Assembly (NCBI RefSeq): GCF_016900355.1
Contig: NZ_JACJKA010000003.1
Span: 165,806-229,805 of the forward strand
Direction: 5' to 3'
DNA: 64,000 bases
Source: Bacteroides mediterraneensis
Lineage (GTDB): Bacteria; Bacteroidota; Bacteroidia; Bacteroidales; Bacteroidaceae
The notes under the pieces were generated by a model. The model was not told the origin of the DNA, ran no database searches, and saw only the letters and a list, made by a program, of their open reading frames with translations. A program made the translations under genes and the position numbers. Positions 1 through 8,112 of the stretch are shown here, piece by piece. The number at the start of each line of letters is the position of its first letter. Within the stretch, counting starts at the first letter, position 1.

Positions 1-556
1 AAGGAAGTTCCATCGCCGACTTGCTGGTATAGGCATATACCTCCAGTCCGAAACTGACCGCAATACGGGCCGTAGCACTTCCAGTGTGTCCAAAACCGAT
101 GATTCCCATTTTCTTTCCATCGAGTTCGTGCAACGGCGTGTCCCAAAAACAGAAATCAGCCTGTCCGTTCCACTTTCCGTTCCGTACTTCCTCGGCATAA
201 TGTCCCGTACGCTGTACGATGTTCAAAATATGGGCAAAAGCCATCTGTGCCACGGATTTCGTGCTATACGCCGGAATATTGGTCACTACTATTCCCCGAC
301 GGGAAGCTGCTTCGATGTCCACAATATTATAGCCTGTAGCCAATACGCCGATATATTTCAAGTCGGGCAGTTTTTCAATTGTAGCGGCATCCAATACGAC
401 CTTATTGGTAAACAACACCTCTGCCCCAGCCGCACGTTTCAACACTTCTTTGGGGGCTGTCCGTTCATATACAGTCAGTTCACCCAACGCTTTCAAATCC
501 TCCCAAGACAAATCTCCCGGGTTCAATGTATATCCGTCTAATACGACAATCTTCAT
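1..556 (-). CDS. D-2-hydroxyacid dehydrogenase (glycerate dehydrogenase-like), 3' part missing
   Basis: The reverse strand reads from an ATG at 554-556 to the window edge without a stop, giving about 185 residues of an NAD-dependent D-isomer 2-hydroxyacid dehydrogenase. The N-terminal catalytic lobe carries the family motif VLATGYNIVDIEAA, and the Rossmann lobe starts at GIIGFGHTGSATARIA with its glycine-rich NAD loop. Such enzymes reduce hydroxypyruvate or a related 2-keto acid in the cytosol. The catalytic Arg/Glu/His residues lie beyond the window. It begins 26 bp after the rarA stop on the same strand and is probably co-transcribed with it. Family is secure; the exact substrate is inference. 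Confidence 0.85.
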   Translation of the reverse strand, partial: MKIVVLDGYTLNPGDLSWEDLKALGELTVYERTAPKEVLKRAAGAEVLFTNKVVLDAATIEKLPDLKYIGVLATGYNIVDIEAASRRGIVVTNIPAYSTKSVAQMAFAHILNIVQRTGHYAEEVRNGKWNGQADFCFWDTPLHELDGKKMGIIGFGHTGSATARIAVSFGLEVYAYTSKSAMELP

Positions 557-582
557 TTTTTATTCTCCTTAATTATTATATG

Positions 583-1857
583 TTATTCTTTAAAACGTTC
601 ACCCCACAGTCCAACCATACGGTCCTTCATTTTCTGCTCCGACGGATTTTCCTGGGCATGCCACAGGCGCTGTGTCCGGATTTCTTCCGGCAGAAAATCC
701 TGTTTCACGAAGTTCCCTTTATATGCATGCGCATATTTGTAATCTTTTCCGTATCCCAGCTGTTTCATCAGCTTGGTAGGAGCATTGCGCAAATGCAGCG
801 GAACCGGCAGATTACCAGTATCACGCACCAGTTGCAATGCCGAATTGATACCTTCATATGCCGAATTGCTCTTCGGACTGGTAGCCAGATACACCGTCGC
901 CTCCGCCAGAGGAATCCGCCCCTCGGGCCAACCGATTTTCATCACCGCGTCGAAAGCCGCATTGGCCAGCAGCAGTGCGTTGGGATTAGCCAGACCGATA
1001 TCTTCCGAAGCCGAAATCACCAGCCGTCGGGCTATGAAGGCAGGATCTTCGCCTCCTTCCACCATCCGGGCCAGCCAGTACAAAGCACCATCCGGATCAC
1101 TGCCTCGGATAGATTTGATAAAGGCGGATATAATGTCATAATGCATTTCACCTTCCTTATCATATGCCAGCGGATTCTGTTGCAGGTTGGCCACCACTTT
1201 CTCGTCTGTAATGACCACCGGATCCTCTGCGTCCGATTCAATCACCAGTTCCAGGATGTTCAACAGTTTACGGGCATCTCCTCCCGAATAACGGAGCATG
1301 GCATCCGTTTCCTTCAGTTCCACCTTCCGTTCCTTCAACACCGCATCTTTTTCCAAAGCATGGTGTACCAGTTCCAGCAAATCGTCCTTTTCCAACGGTT
1401 TCAGCACATAGAGCTGGCAACGCGACAGCAACGGCCGGATTACCTCGAACGAAGGATTTTCAGTGGTGGCTCCTATCAAGGTCACCGTCCCCGTTTCTAC
1501 GGCTCCCAACAGTGAATCCTGCTGCGATTTGCTGAACCGGTGGATTTCGTCAATAAACAAAATAGGACTCTGCTGCGAGAAGAAGTGGTTGGCCTTGGCC
1601 TTTTCAATCACCTCACGCACCTCCTTCACTCCCGAAGTGACCGCACTCAGTGTATAAAAAGGTACTTCCAGCCGGTTGGCGATAATCTGCGCCAGCGTCG
1701 TTTTTCCCACTCCCGGAGGTCCCCACAAAATAAACGAAGAAATCCGTCCCGATTCAATCATTCTTCGCAACACGGCTCCTTCGCCTACCAGGTGTTTCTG
1801 ACCAATATATTCATCCAGCGTCTTCGGACGCATCCTTTCAGCCAATGGTTGTGACAT
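583..1857 (-). CDS. rarA: Replication-associated recombination protein A (AAA ATPase)
   Basis: A 424-residue AAA+ ATPase of the RarA/MgsA/WRNIP1 family, which acts at stalled replication forks and is related to clamp-loader subunits. The N-terminus LAERMRPKTLDEYIGQKHLV is typical of the family. Walker A is GPPGVGKTT, Walker B is LFIDEIHRF, and sensor 1 is the TLIGATTENPSFEV stretch. The C-terminal half contains the MgsA helical/tetramerisation region (SAFIKSIRGSDPDGALYWLARM). Full length for the family. A TATCTTTG -7 box lies just upstream (1882-1889). It is first of a two-gene unit with the hydroxyacid dehydrogenase. Confidence 0.96.
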   Translation of the reverse strand: MSQPLAERMRPKTLDEYIGQKHLVGEGAVLRRMIESGRISSFILWGPPGVGKTTLAQIIANRLEVPFYTLSAVTSGVKEVREVIEKAKANHFFSQQSPILFIDEIHRFSKSQQDSLLGAVETGTVTLIGATTENPSFEVIRPLLSRCQLYVLKPLEKDDLLELVHHALEKDAVLKERKVELKETDAMLRYSGGDARKLLNILELVIESDAEDPVVITDEKVVANLQQNPLAYDKEGEMHYDIISAFIKSIRGSDPDGALYWLARMVEGGEDPAFIARRLVISASEDIGLANPNALLLANAAFDAVMKIGWPEGRIPLAEATVYLATSPKSNSAYEGINSALQLVRDTGNLPVPLHLRNAPTKLMKQLGYGKDYKYAHAYKGNFVKQDFLPEEIRTQRLWHAQENPSEQKMKDRMVGLWGERFKE

Positions 1858-1881
1858 ACACTATCAATTTAAATACCGTTT

Positions 1882-1889
1882 CAAAGATA
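1882..1889 (-). promoter_or_regulatory. Predicted -7 box of rarA
   Basis: TATCTTTG on the minus strand, a perfect match to the Bacteroides -7 consensus TAnnTTTG, 25 bp upstream of the rarA ATG. No clean -33 box was identified. Confidence 0.6.
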
Positions 1890-2066
1890 GTGAAAGCTGA
1901 GCGCAGAGGCAAAAAGAAAACGTAGTTTTCTAATTTTGACGATACCGAGGCGCATCCTAAGCGCTCGTAAAGATAGTCAAACTTTCTTTTAAAGTGATAC
2001 AGCAATCCCCTACCACACCTTGAAAAAAGAAGTGAAGAAATAAAAATGAAACAGAAATGTAAAGAC

Positions 2067-2099
2067 AAAAAAAAGGCGCTTTTCACAAAGGGCCTTTTT
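2067..2099 (-). terminator. Intrinsic terminator of the candidate small RNA
   Basis: On the minus strand an 8-bp AAAAAGGC/GCCTTTTT stem encloses an inner CTTT/AAAG stem with a GTGA loop, followed by a T run. It sits between two divergent genes, so it belongs to neither of them. Confidence 0.6.
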
Positions 2100-2156
2100 A
2101 AGTTTTCAATAGGTATTAGTTTTTTTTCTTAAGGTAAAAAGATTGTTTTCAGGATA
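2068..2156 (-). ncRNA. Candidate small RNA of about 90 nt between rarA and glnS
   Basis: The 546-bp gap between rarA and glnS contains an orphan transcription unit on the minus strand. It has a -33 TTTG at 2191-2194, 20 bp of spacing, and a -7 CATCTTTG at 2163-2170, giving a start near 2156. It ends in a strong intrinsic terminator (2067-2099) with paired AAAAAGGC/GCCTTTTT arms and eight Ts. No convincing ORF lies in it, and the A/T-rich body has no tRNA, SRP or tmRNA signature that I recognise. A second minus-strand -7-like box (TATCTTTG, 2283-2290) could give a longer, roughly 205-nt form. Prediction only. Confidence 0.35.
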
Positions 2157-2362
2157 ACGGCACAAAGATGCGGCGTTTTTTTCAGGTAACCAAATAAAAA
2201 AATATGTCATAAAACACATTCTGCGTTTTTTTTCATTTTCTTTCGTTTGCCATTATTAACAACATACATCCGTGTGCTCTTACAAAGATAAGCAAAATTA
2301 AGTAAAACGCATCCATTTGCAGAAATATTTTCCGCATTTATTCACACGGTGATTATTTTTAC

Positions 2363-2370
2363 TAATTTTG
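2363..2370 (+). promoter_or_regulatory. Predicted -7 box of glnS
   Basis: TAATTTTG, a perfect TAnnTTTG match. It places the transcript start near 2377, which rules out the non-ATG start inside the box (2368) and supports the ATG at 2404. Confidence 0.65.
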
Positions 2371-2403
2371 CAACCATATAAAGAAAACATAAAACGTTTC
2401 CGT

Positions 2404-4143
2404 ATGACAGAGATAAATACGACTGAAAATTCAGAAAAGAAGAGTCTGAATTTCATTGAACAAATTGTAGAGAAAGACTTACAGGAAGGTAAAAACGGCG
2501 GAAGAATACAGACCCGTTTCCCGCCTGAACCCAACGGATACCTGCACATCGGACATGCAAAGGCCATCTGTCTGGACTTTGGAATCGCCCAGCGCTATGG
2601 CGGTGTCTGTAACCTGCGTTTTGATGATACAAACCCCACCAAAGAAGACGTGGAATACGTAGAAGCCATCAAGGAAGACATCCAGTGGCTGGGATTCCAG
2701 TGGGGACACGAATATTATGCTTCTGACTATTTCCAGCAGCTTTGGGACTTTGCCATCCGTCTGATTAAAGAAGGAAAGGCATATGTAGACGAGCAGACTT
2801 CAGAAGAAATCGCTGCCCAGAAGGGTACACCGACCCAACCTGGAACGGAAAGCCCTTACCGCAACCGTCCGATTGAAGAAAGTCTGGAACTGTTCCAGAA
2901 AATGAATGCCGGAGAAATTGAGGAAGGAAAGATGGTGTTGCGTGCCAAAATCGATATGGCCAACCCGAACATGCATTTCCGCGACCCGATTATCTATCGT
3001 GTCGTAAAAACGCCTCACCACCGTACAGGTGACAAATGGAAAGCTTATCCGATGTATGACTTCGCACACGGACAGAGCGACTATTTCGAAGGAGTAACCC
3101 ACTCACTGTGTACACTGGAATTCGTGGTACACCGCCCGCTGTACGACTTGTTCGTCGACTGGGTAAAAGAAGGCAAAGACCTGAACGACAACCGTCCGCA
3201 CCAGTATGAGTTCAACAAGCTGAACCTGAGCTACACGCTGATGAGTAAGCGTAACCTGCTGACCCTGGTCAAGGAAGGTTTGGTAGACGGATGGGATGAC
3301 CCCCGAATGCCGACCATCTGCGCATTCCGTCGCCGTGGATATTCACCGGAGTCTATCCACAAGTTCATCGACAAGATTGGTTATACCACTTATGATGCCC
3401 TGAACGACTTCGCCTTGCTGGAAAGTGCCGTACGTGAAGACCTGAACGCCCGCTCTACGCGTGTGTCTGCCGTACTGAATCCGGTAAAACTGATTCTGAC
3501 CAACTATCCGGAAGGAAAAGTGGAAGAAATGGAAGCCATCAACAATCCGGAAGACTTGAGCACCGGCACACACACCATCGAATTCAGCCGTGAACTTTGG
3601 ATGGAACGTGAAGACTTCATGGAAAATGCACCGAAGAAATACTTCCGTATGACTCCGGGACAGGAAGTCCGCCTGAAAAACGCTTACATCGTGAAATGTA
3701 CAGGCTGCAAGAAAGACGAAAACGGAAACGTGGTAGAGGTATATGCAGAATACGACCCGAACACGAAGAGCGGCATGCCGGAAGCCAACCGCAAGGTGAA
3801 AGGTACCCTCCACTGGGTAAGCTGCAACCACTGCCTGAAAGCAGAAGTACGTTTGTACGACCGCTTGTGGAAGGTAGAAAATCCGCGTGACGAAATGGCG
3901 GCTATCCGCGAAGCCAAAGGATGCTCTGCACTGGAAGCCATGAAGGAAATGATCAATCCGGATTCTTTGAAAGTATTGCCGGAATGCTACGTGGAAAAAT
4001 ACCTGGCCGATGCCAAACCGCTCGACTACCTGCAGTTCCAGCGTATCGGCTACTTCACCGTAGACAAAGAGTCTACTCCAGAGCATCTGATTTTCAACCG
4101 CACGGTTTCTCTGAAAGATACTTGGAGTAAAATTAACAAATAA
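2404..4143 (+). CDS. glnS: Glutamine--tRNA ligase
   Basis: A 579-residue class I aminoacyl-tRNA synthetase that charges tRNA-Gln with glutamine in the cytosol. The HIGH motif is seen in FPPEPNGYLHIGHAKAI, and the KMSKS-like motif in YTLMSKRNLL. GlnS-specific segments LRFDDTNP and DFAHGQSDYFEGVTHSLCTLEF are present. The C-terminal anticodon-binding beta-barrels follow, with a Cys pair insertion (CTGC and CNHC) that could hold a metal. The ATG at 2404 is chosen because the promoter overlaps the longer reading. It has no ordinary terminator; palindromic array 1 starts 80 bp after its stop. Confidence 0.97.
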   Translation: MTEINTTENSEKKSLNFIEQIVEKDLQEGKNGGRIQTRFPPEPNGYLHIGHAKAICLDFGIAQRYGGVCNLRFDDTNPTKEDVEYVEAIKEDIQWLGFQWGHEYYASDYFQQLWDFAIRLIKEGKAYVDEQTSEEIAAQKGTPTQPGTESPYRNRPIEESLELFQKMNAGEIEEGKMVLRAKIDMANPNMHFRDPIIYRVVKTPHHRTGDKWKAYPMYDFAHGQSDYFEGVTHSLCTLEFVVHRPLYDLFVDWVKEGKDLNDNRPHQYEFNKLNLSYTLMSKRNLLTLVKEGLVDGWDDPRMPTICAFRRRGYSPESIHKFIDKIGYTTYDALNDFALLESAVREDLNARSTRVSAVLNPVKLILTNYPEGKVEEMEAINNPEDLSTGTHTIEFSRELWMEREDFMENAPKKYFRMTPGQEVRLKNAYIVKCTGCKKDENGNVVEVYAEYDPNTKSGMPEANRKVKGTLHWVSCNHCLKAEVRLYDRLWKVENPRDEMAAIREAKGCSALEAMKEMINPDSLKVLPECYVEKYLADAKPLDYLQFQRIGYFTVDKESTPEHLIFNRTVSLKDTWSKINK

Positions 4144-4222
4144 GAATCCCTTTCAGGATACAGAAAAAGTTGATTTTTTGGAAGATTTCTGACGATTTTT
4201 CGGGATATCGCCCCCTCTCAAA

Positions 4223-4347
4223 AAACGCCCTTGTGTTTAGACTAAAACGCAAGGGCGTTTTATTTCAAACGTAAGTGCGTTTAAAGGAAAACGCAAGTGC
4301 GTTTCAGTCCAAACGCCAAAGCGTTTTTTTGAAACGCAATGGTGTCT
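4223..4347. repeat. Palindromic 22-bp array 1 (six units)
   Basis: Six 16-bp units start at 4223, 4245, 4267, 4289, 4311 and 4332, so the period is 22, 22, 22, 22 and 21. Each has the form AAACG-Y-NNNN-G-CGTTT: the outer bases are an inverted repeat and the centre is four variable bases (CCTT, AAGG, AAGT, AAGT, CAAA, AATG). Spacers of six bases are unrelated to each other. The first and last units are degenerate. The array lies between convergent glnS and the DUF368 gene, and T runs follow units five and six. The rest of the 303-bp gap holds the DUF368 terminator and nothing else seen. Confidence 0.9.
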
Positions 4348-4393
4348 TTTTTTCAGGCCGGAAAATTCCCTTCCAAACCCCAAAATCAGCCAT

Positions 4394-4422
4394 AAAAAAA
4401 CCGCCGGACATTCATCCGACGG
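4394..4422 (-). terminator. Intrinsic terminator of the DUF368 gene
   Basis: Minus-strand hairpin with arms CCGTCGGA and TCCGGCGG, a six-base loop and seven Ts, 25 bp after the stop. Confidence 0.8.
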
Positions 4423-4446
4423 TAAAAGCATTGTGAAAATATCGAG

Positions 4447-5361
4447 TTAACGTTCCGAAGTCTTGGCCGAAAGTTTCTCCAGAAAATATACCAAGAAAAA
4501 TCCGACCACCATCAGTACTACCGCTTCGAGTACATAGGCATTCGGAAGGATGTTATGTTCTACCAGCGGCTTCACTTCTCCATGACTGTCCACAAATGTT
4601 TCCACCACTTCTTTCCAAGGCCATACTTTATTCAATGACCCCAGCATGAAACCGGTCAGCACCGCTAATGTGATATTACGAAAATGGGCCAAGGCATACG
4701 ACAAGATTCGTGAGAAAGAAGTGATTCCAATACAGGCACCTGCCGCAAAGACCACCATCACCACCACGTCCAGCGTCTTCACCGCATCCATAATGAAGAA
4801 GTATTTCCCCAACAACACCAGGATAAAGCTACCGGAAATGCCCGGAAGAATCATCGCACAAATGGCGATGGCCCCGCACACGAAGATAAACAGCAAGTTC
4901 GACGGCGTCTCGGCCGGAGTGGCCACCGTAATATAAAACGCTATCACCACCCCTATCACAAAGGCAATCCAAGTTTTCCAGCTTTTCCACTCCTTGATAT
5001 CTTTCGATACAAACCAAGTGGAAGCCAGCACCAGTCCGAAAAAGAACGACCACACCAATATCGGATGGTCTACCAGCAGCCAGGTAATCAGTTTGGCCAG
5101 TGAAAACACGCTGATACCGATTCCTGCCAACAGAAAAAACAAGAAGTTGCCATTGATTTTTTTCCAGAAAGCCCCCCATTTTCCAGTAAAGAACAATTTC
5201 AAGCTTTCCAGGTTGATGCTTTTAATTGAATTAATCAACTCATCATAAATACCCACAATGAAGGCAATGGTTCCTCCCGATACGCCGGGAACCACATCTG
5301 CAGCTCCCATCCCCATACCTTTTAACATCAGAACCGCATAGTCTTTCAGTTTTCGTTCCAT
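4447..5361 (-). CDS. DUF368 membrane protein (undecaprenyl-phosphate translocase family)
   Basis: A 304-residue polytopic inner-membrane protein. The family hallmark occurs twice, as GMGMGAADVVPGVSGGTIAF near the N-terminus and as ILPGISGSFILVLLGKYFFI near the middle, an internal inverted duplication. I count roughly eight hydrophobic segments. DUF368 proteins have been reported to flip the lipid carrier undecaprenyl phosphate back across the membrane for reuse in cell-wall synthesis, so this is the likely job. The ATG at 5361 is preferred to the TTG one codon earlier. Single-gene unit with its own terminator. Confidence 0.88.
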   Translation of the reverse strand: MERKLKDYAVLMLKGMGMGAADVVPGVSGGTIAFIVGIYDELINSIKSINLESLKLFFTGKWGAFWKKINGNFLFFLLAGIGISVFSLAKLITWLLVDHPILVWSFFFGLVLASTWFVSKDIKEWKSWKTWIAFVIGVVIAFYITVATPAETPSNLLFIFVCGAIAICAMILPGISGSFILVLLGKYFFIMDAVKTLDVVVMVVFAAGACIGITSFSRILSYALAHFRNITLAVLTGFMLGSLNKVWPWKEVVETFVDSHGEVKPLVEHNILPNAYVLEAVVLMVVGFFLVYFLEKLSAKTSER

Positions 5362-5389
5362 CAATTTATTTGTAAAAAGTTAGCGGATG

Positions 5390-5397
5390 CAAAGTAA
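5390..5397 (-). promoter_or_regulatory. Possible -7 box of the DUF368 gene
   Basis: TTACTTTG on the minus strand, one mismatch from TAnnTTTG, about 29 bp before the ATG. Confidence 0.4.
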
Positions 5398-5453
5398 ACG
5401 AAAAAAAACTGCTATGCTACCATCCATCGGAAACATTTTACGTTTTTTATTGT

Positions 5454-5461
5454 TACTTTTA
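5454..5461 (+). promoter_or_regulatory. Possible -7 box of tpx
   Basis: TACTTTTA, one mismatch from the consensus, 28 bp before the ATG. Weak call. Confidence 0.3.
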
Positions 5462-5488
5462 TAGCGATTATTAAAAAATAGATTGATT

Positions 5489-5992
5489 ATGGCTACAACT
5501 TTATTTCAAGGAACTCCTGTCACACTGGCCGGAGAGTTTATACAGAAAGGAGCACAGGCTCCAGATTTTTCACTGGTCAAAGGCGACCTGAGTTCATTCA
5601 CCCTGGCTGATACCAAAGGTAAATATGTGGTATTGAACATTTTCCCGAGCATGGATACGGGTGTATGTGCCGCTTCTGTCCGTAAGTTCAACCAGCTGGC
5701 TGCAGGCATGGAAAATACACTGGTGCTGGCTATCTCTAAGGATTTGCCATTTGCACAAGGACGTTTCTGCACGGCTGAAGGCATCGAACGTGTCATTCCA
5801 TTGTCAGACTACCGTTACACTTCTACTTTCGGTAAAGATTACGGTGTACTGATGACCGATGGCCCTCTGTGCGGACTGCTGGCTCGCGCCGTAGTAATCC
5901 TGAATCCGGAAGGAAAGGTTATCTACACGCAGCTGGTTCCGGAAATCGTGGAAGAGCCCGATTACGAAGCTGCACTGGCTGCCCTCAAATAA
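5489..5992 (+). CDS. tpx: Thiol peroxidase (atypical 2-Cys peroxiredoxin)
   Basis: A 167-residue Tpx that reduces hydroperoxides using thioredoxin. The peroxidatic cysteine is in [15 protein letters not shown] and the resolving cysteine in [14 protein letters not shown], with the normal spacing. Length is normal. The ATG at 5489 is preferred over a TTG two codons upstream. It is a single-gene unit convergent with manC, and a shared hairpin separates the two 3' ends. Oxidative-stress control is likely but no operator was recognised. Confidence 0.96.
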   Translation: MATTLFQGTPVTLAGEFIQKGAQAPDFSLVKGDLSSFTLADTKGKYVVLNIFPSMDTGVCAASVRKFNQLAAGMENTLVLAISKDLPFAQGRFCTAEGIERVIPLSDYRYTSTFGKDYGVLMTDGPLCGLLARAVVILNPEGKVIYTQLVPEIVEEPDYEAALAALK

Positions 5993-6017
5993 AAAGGGAA
6001 AACATCTACAATAATAA

Positions 6018-6056
6018 GAAAGGGACCACCCGTTTCATTACGAGTGGCCCCTTTCC
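6018..6056. terminator. Bidirectional terminator between tpx and the mannose-1-phosphate guanylyltransferase
   Basis: Inverted arms AAAGGGACCAC (6019-6029) and GTGGCCCCTTT (6044-6054). They pair fully with one G-U on the minus strand and with one A-C mismatch on the plus strand. Confidence 0.65.
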
Positions 6057-6077
6057 TTATATTATGACCTTGTATGT

Positions 6078-7142
6078 TTATTCTGCAGAGAATTCCTTGA
6101 TGCGCTGTTCTTCCGACAAGCGGCAAACCAGCAACGTATTGTTCTTTTCTGCCACAATGTAACCGTCCAGTCCTTGCACCACCACCTTCTTTTCCTGGGT
6201 AGTATGTACTATACAATTACGTGATTCATACATTTTAATGTCCGGTCCGATACACACATTGTGATGGGCATCGTGCTTGGAATTTTCATGAAGAGAGCCC
6301 CAGGTGCCCAGGTCGCTCCATCCGAAAGAAGCCGGGAACACATATATTTCGTCCGCTTTTTCCATGATGGCATAGTCCACCGAAATATTCTCACAAGTAG
6401 GAAACAGTTCATCCACCATCTCCTGCTCCTTGTCGGTATAGAAATAAGGAAAAAGACGTTCGAAAATCTTTGCCATGACCGGCTGATACACACGGATGGC
6501 ATTGACAATCGTATTGACATTCCATACGAAAATACCTGCATTCCAGAAATAATTTTTCCGCTGCAGATAACGTTCTGCCGTAGCCAAATCCGGTTTTTCA
6601 CGAAAAGCATCCACCCGATAGATTTCCTTGTTCGAAGGGCAGGCCATCGACAAATCGGCTTCAATGTATCCGTAACCTGTTTCCGGACGGGTCGCTTTCA
6701 TTCCCAACGTCACAATGGCGTCTGAATCGGCCGTAAACTTCATCGCAGAAGTCACTACACGGTCAAATTCGCGCACGTTCATCACGATATGGTCACTGGG
6801 AGTCACTACGATATTGGCTTTGGGGTTGCGGGCCTTGATTTTCCAACTCACATAAGCAATGCAAGGGGCTGTGTTCCGTCGGCAAGGCTCAAGCAGGATA
6901 TGATCTGAAGAGATTTCCGGCAATTGCTCTTTTACGATATCCGCATATTTTGCAGAGGTAACAACCCATATATTTTCAGGCAGACATACATCTTTAAAAC
7001 GATCTACGGTCAGTTGGATGAGCGTACGTCCACAACCCAATACATCAATAAACTGTTTGGGCATTTCCGGACTGCTCATCGGCCAAAAGCGACTGCCTAT
7101 GCCTCCAGCCATAATGACCACGTGATTATTCGTCGGATTCAT
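6078..7142 (-). CDS. manC: Mannose-1-phosphate guanylyltransferase
   Basis: A 354-residue nucleotidyltransferase making GDP-mannose from mannose-1-phosphate and GTP, a precursor for capsule, O-antigen and fucosylated glycans. The pyrophosphorylase signature MAGGIGSRFWPMSSPEMPKQ is at the N-terminus, followed by VTPSDHIV and the sugar-binding FREKPD and NAGIFVWN segments. No C-terminal phosphomannose isomerase domain is present. The ATG at 7142 is chosen since the -7 box overlaps a longer reading. Divergent from thiD. Confidence 0.93.
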   Translation of the reverse strand: MNPTNNHVVIMAGGIGSRFWPMSSPEMPKQFIDVLGCGRTLIQLTVDRFKDVCLPENIWVVTSAKYADIVKEQLPEISSDHILLEPCRRNTAPCIAYVSWKIKARNPKANIVVTPSDHIVMNVREFDRVVTSAMKFTADSDAIVTLGMKATRPETGYGYIEADLSMACPSNKEIYRVDAFREKPDLATAERYLQRKNYFWNAGIFVWNVNTIVNAIRVYQPVMAKIFERLFPYFYTDKEQEMVDELFPTCENISVDYAIMEKADEIYVFPASFGWSDLGTWGSLHENSKHDAHHNVCIGPDIKMYESRNCIVHTTQEKKVVVQGLDGYIVAEKNNTLLVCRLSEEQRIKEFSAE

Positions 7143-7166
7143 AACAAACTTTTCTTGGTAACTTCG

Positions 7167-7174
7167 CAAAGTTA
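7167..7174 (-). promoter_or_regulatory. Predicted -7 box of manC
   Basis: TAACTTTG on the minus strand, 25 bp before the ATG at 7142. Confidence 0.6.
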
Positions 7175-7196
7175 AATGTTTAATTTGAATATTTCC

Positions 7197-7204
7197 TATC
7201 TTTG
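7197..7204 (+). promoter_or_regulatory. Predicted -7 box of thiD
   Basis: TATCTTTG, perfect consensus, 20 bp before the thiD ATG. No TPP riboswitch is present in the short leader. Confidence 0.6.
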
Positions 7205-7224
7205 TAAAAAATTATCTACTGGAA

Positions 7225-8058
7225 ATGAGAACTTACCCATGCGTACTGACCATCGCCGGATCTGACTGTAGCGGCGGGGCAGGCATTCAAGCTGATATCA
7301 AAACCATCTCTGCACTGGGTGCCTATGCGGCCAGCGCCATCACCGCCATCACCGTACAAAACACCTGCGGCGTCACCGGTATCCATCCGGTTCCTCCTTC
7401 CTACGTGAAGGGACAAATCGAAGCCGTCATGGACGACATCCGCCCGCAGGCCATCAAGATTGGCATGATCAATGACACGAAAATAGTGGAAGTCATTGCT
7501 GAAATGCTTCAGAAATACCAACCTCAGTTTGTGGTGTTCGACCCCGTCATGGTATCGACCAGCGGCTGCAAATTGATGGAAGACGAAGCCATTGAAGCCA
7601 TCACTACCCGGCTGATTCCACTGGCTACCCTGATTACCCCCAACTTGAGCGAAGCAGAAATTTTAGCAGGACAAAAGATCTGTACCGTGGAGGAAATGCA
7701 ACGACAGGCAAAAGAAATGCTGAAACTGGGATGCCGGGGGGTACTTGTCAAAGGCGGACACCTGGAAGGCGGCCGTATGTGCGATGTACTTCAGGTCAGC
7801 GGCGAGGAAGCGCCTCATCTGTTTGCCGCCCCGAAGGTAGACAGCCGGAACACCCACGGTACGGGTTGTACGCTTTCCTCGGCCATTGCCACCTATCTGG
7901 CTTTGGGAGAGACTGTTACCGATGCTGTGGAAAAAGCCAAACAATATGTGTACAAGGGTATTGAAGCAGGAAAAGACGTATGCATCGGCCATGGACACGG
8001 CCCGCTGAATCACTTCTATTCGCCTGTACCAATGCACATTTTCGACAAAAACGGGTAA
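7225..8058 (+). CDS. thiD: Hydroxymethylpyrimidine/phosphomethylpyrimidine kinase
   Basis: A 277-residue ribokinase-fold enzyme phosphorylating HMP and then HMP-phosphate for thiamine pyrophosphate synthesis. The signature AGSDCSGGAGIQADIKT lies at residues 9-25. The catalytic region is RNTHGTGCTLSSAIA, containing the GTGC anion hole, and TPNLSEAEIL is family-typical. Length is normal. It stands alone, divergent from manC and 54 bp ahead of fabD, which has its own -7 box. No other thiamine gene is in the window. Confidence 0.95.
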   Translation: MRTYPCVLTIAGSDCSGGAGIQADIKTISALGAYAASAITAITVQNTCGVTGIHPVPPSYVKGQIEAVMDDIRPQAIKIGMINDTKIVEVIAEMLQKYQPQFVVFDPVMVSTSGCKLMEDEAIEAITTRLIPLATLITPNLSEAEILAGQKICTVEEMQRQAKEMLKLGCRGVLVKGGHLEGGRMCDVLQVSGEEAPHLFAAPKVDSRNTHGTGCTLSSAIATYLALGETVTDAVEKAKQYVYKGIEAGKDVCIGHGHGPLNHFYSPVPMHIFDKNG

Positions 8059-8075
8059 TATGTCAAAAGAATCAT

Positions 8076-8083
8076 TACCTTTG
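8076..8083 (+). promoter_or_regulatory. Predicted -7 box of fabD
   Basis: TACCTTTG, perfect consensus, 29 bp before the ATG. Confidence 0.6.
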
Positions 8084-8112
8084 CAACCAATAACTTAAAC
8101 CATAAAGAAAAT

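Noticed and set aside
1838..2086. An 82-residue minus-strand reading frame upstream of rarA
   Set aside because: It overlaps the rarA start and promoter, has no recognisable domain, and its translation is typical of A/T-rich noncoding DNA.
3343..4086. 247-residue minus-strand frame inside glnS
   Set aside because: Shadow of a strongly coding plus-strand gene; no domain, and Phe/Val/His-rich composition typical of antisense frames.
4223..4347. Array 1 (and the other three) as a CRISPR array
   Set aside because: Spacers are only six bases, the unit is a palindrome of 16 bp, and no cas gene is nearby. The fixed 22-bp period does not fit a CRISPR.
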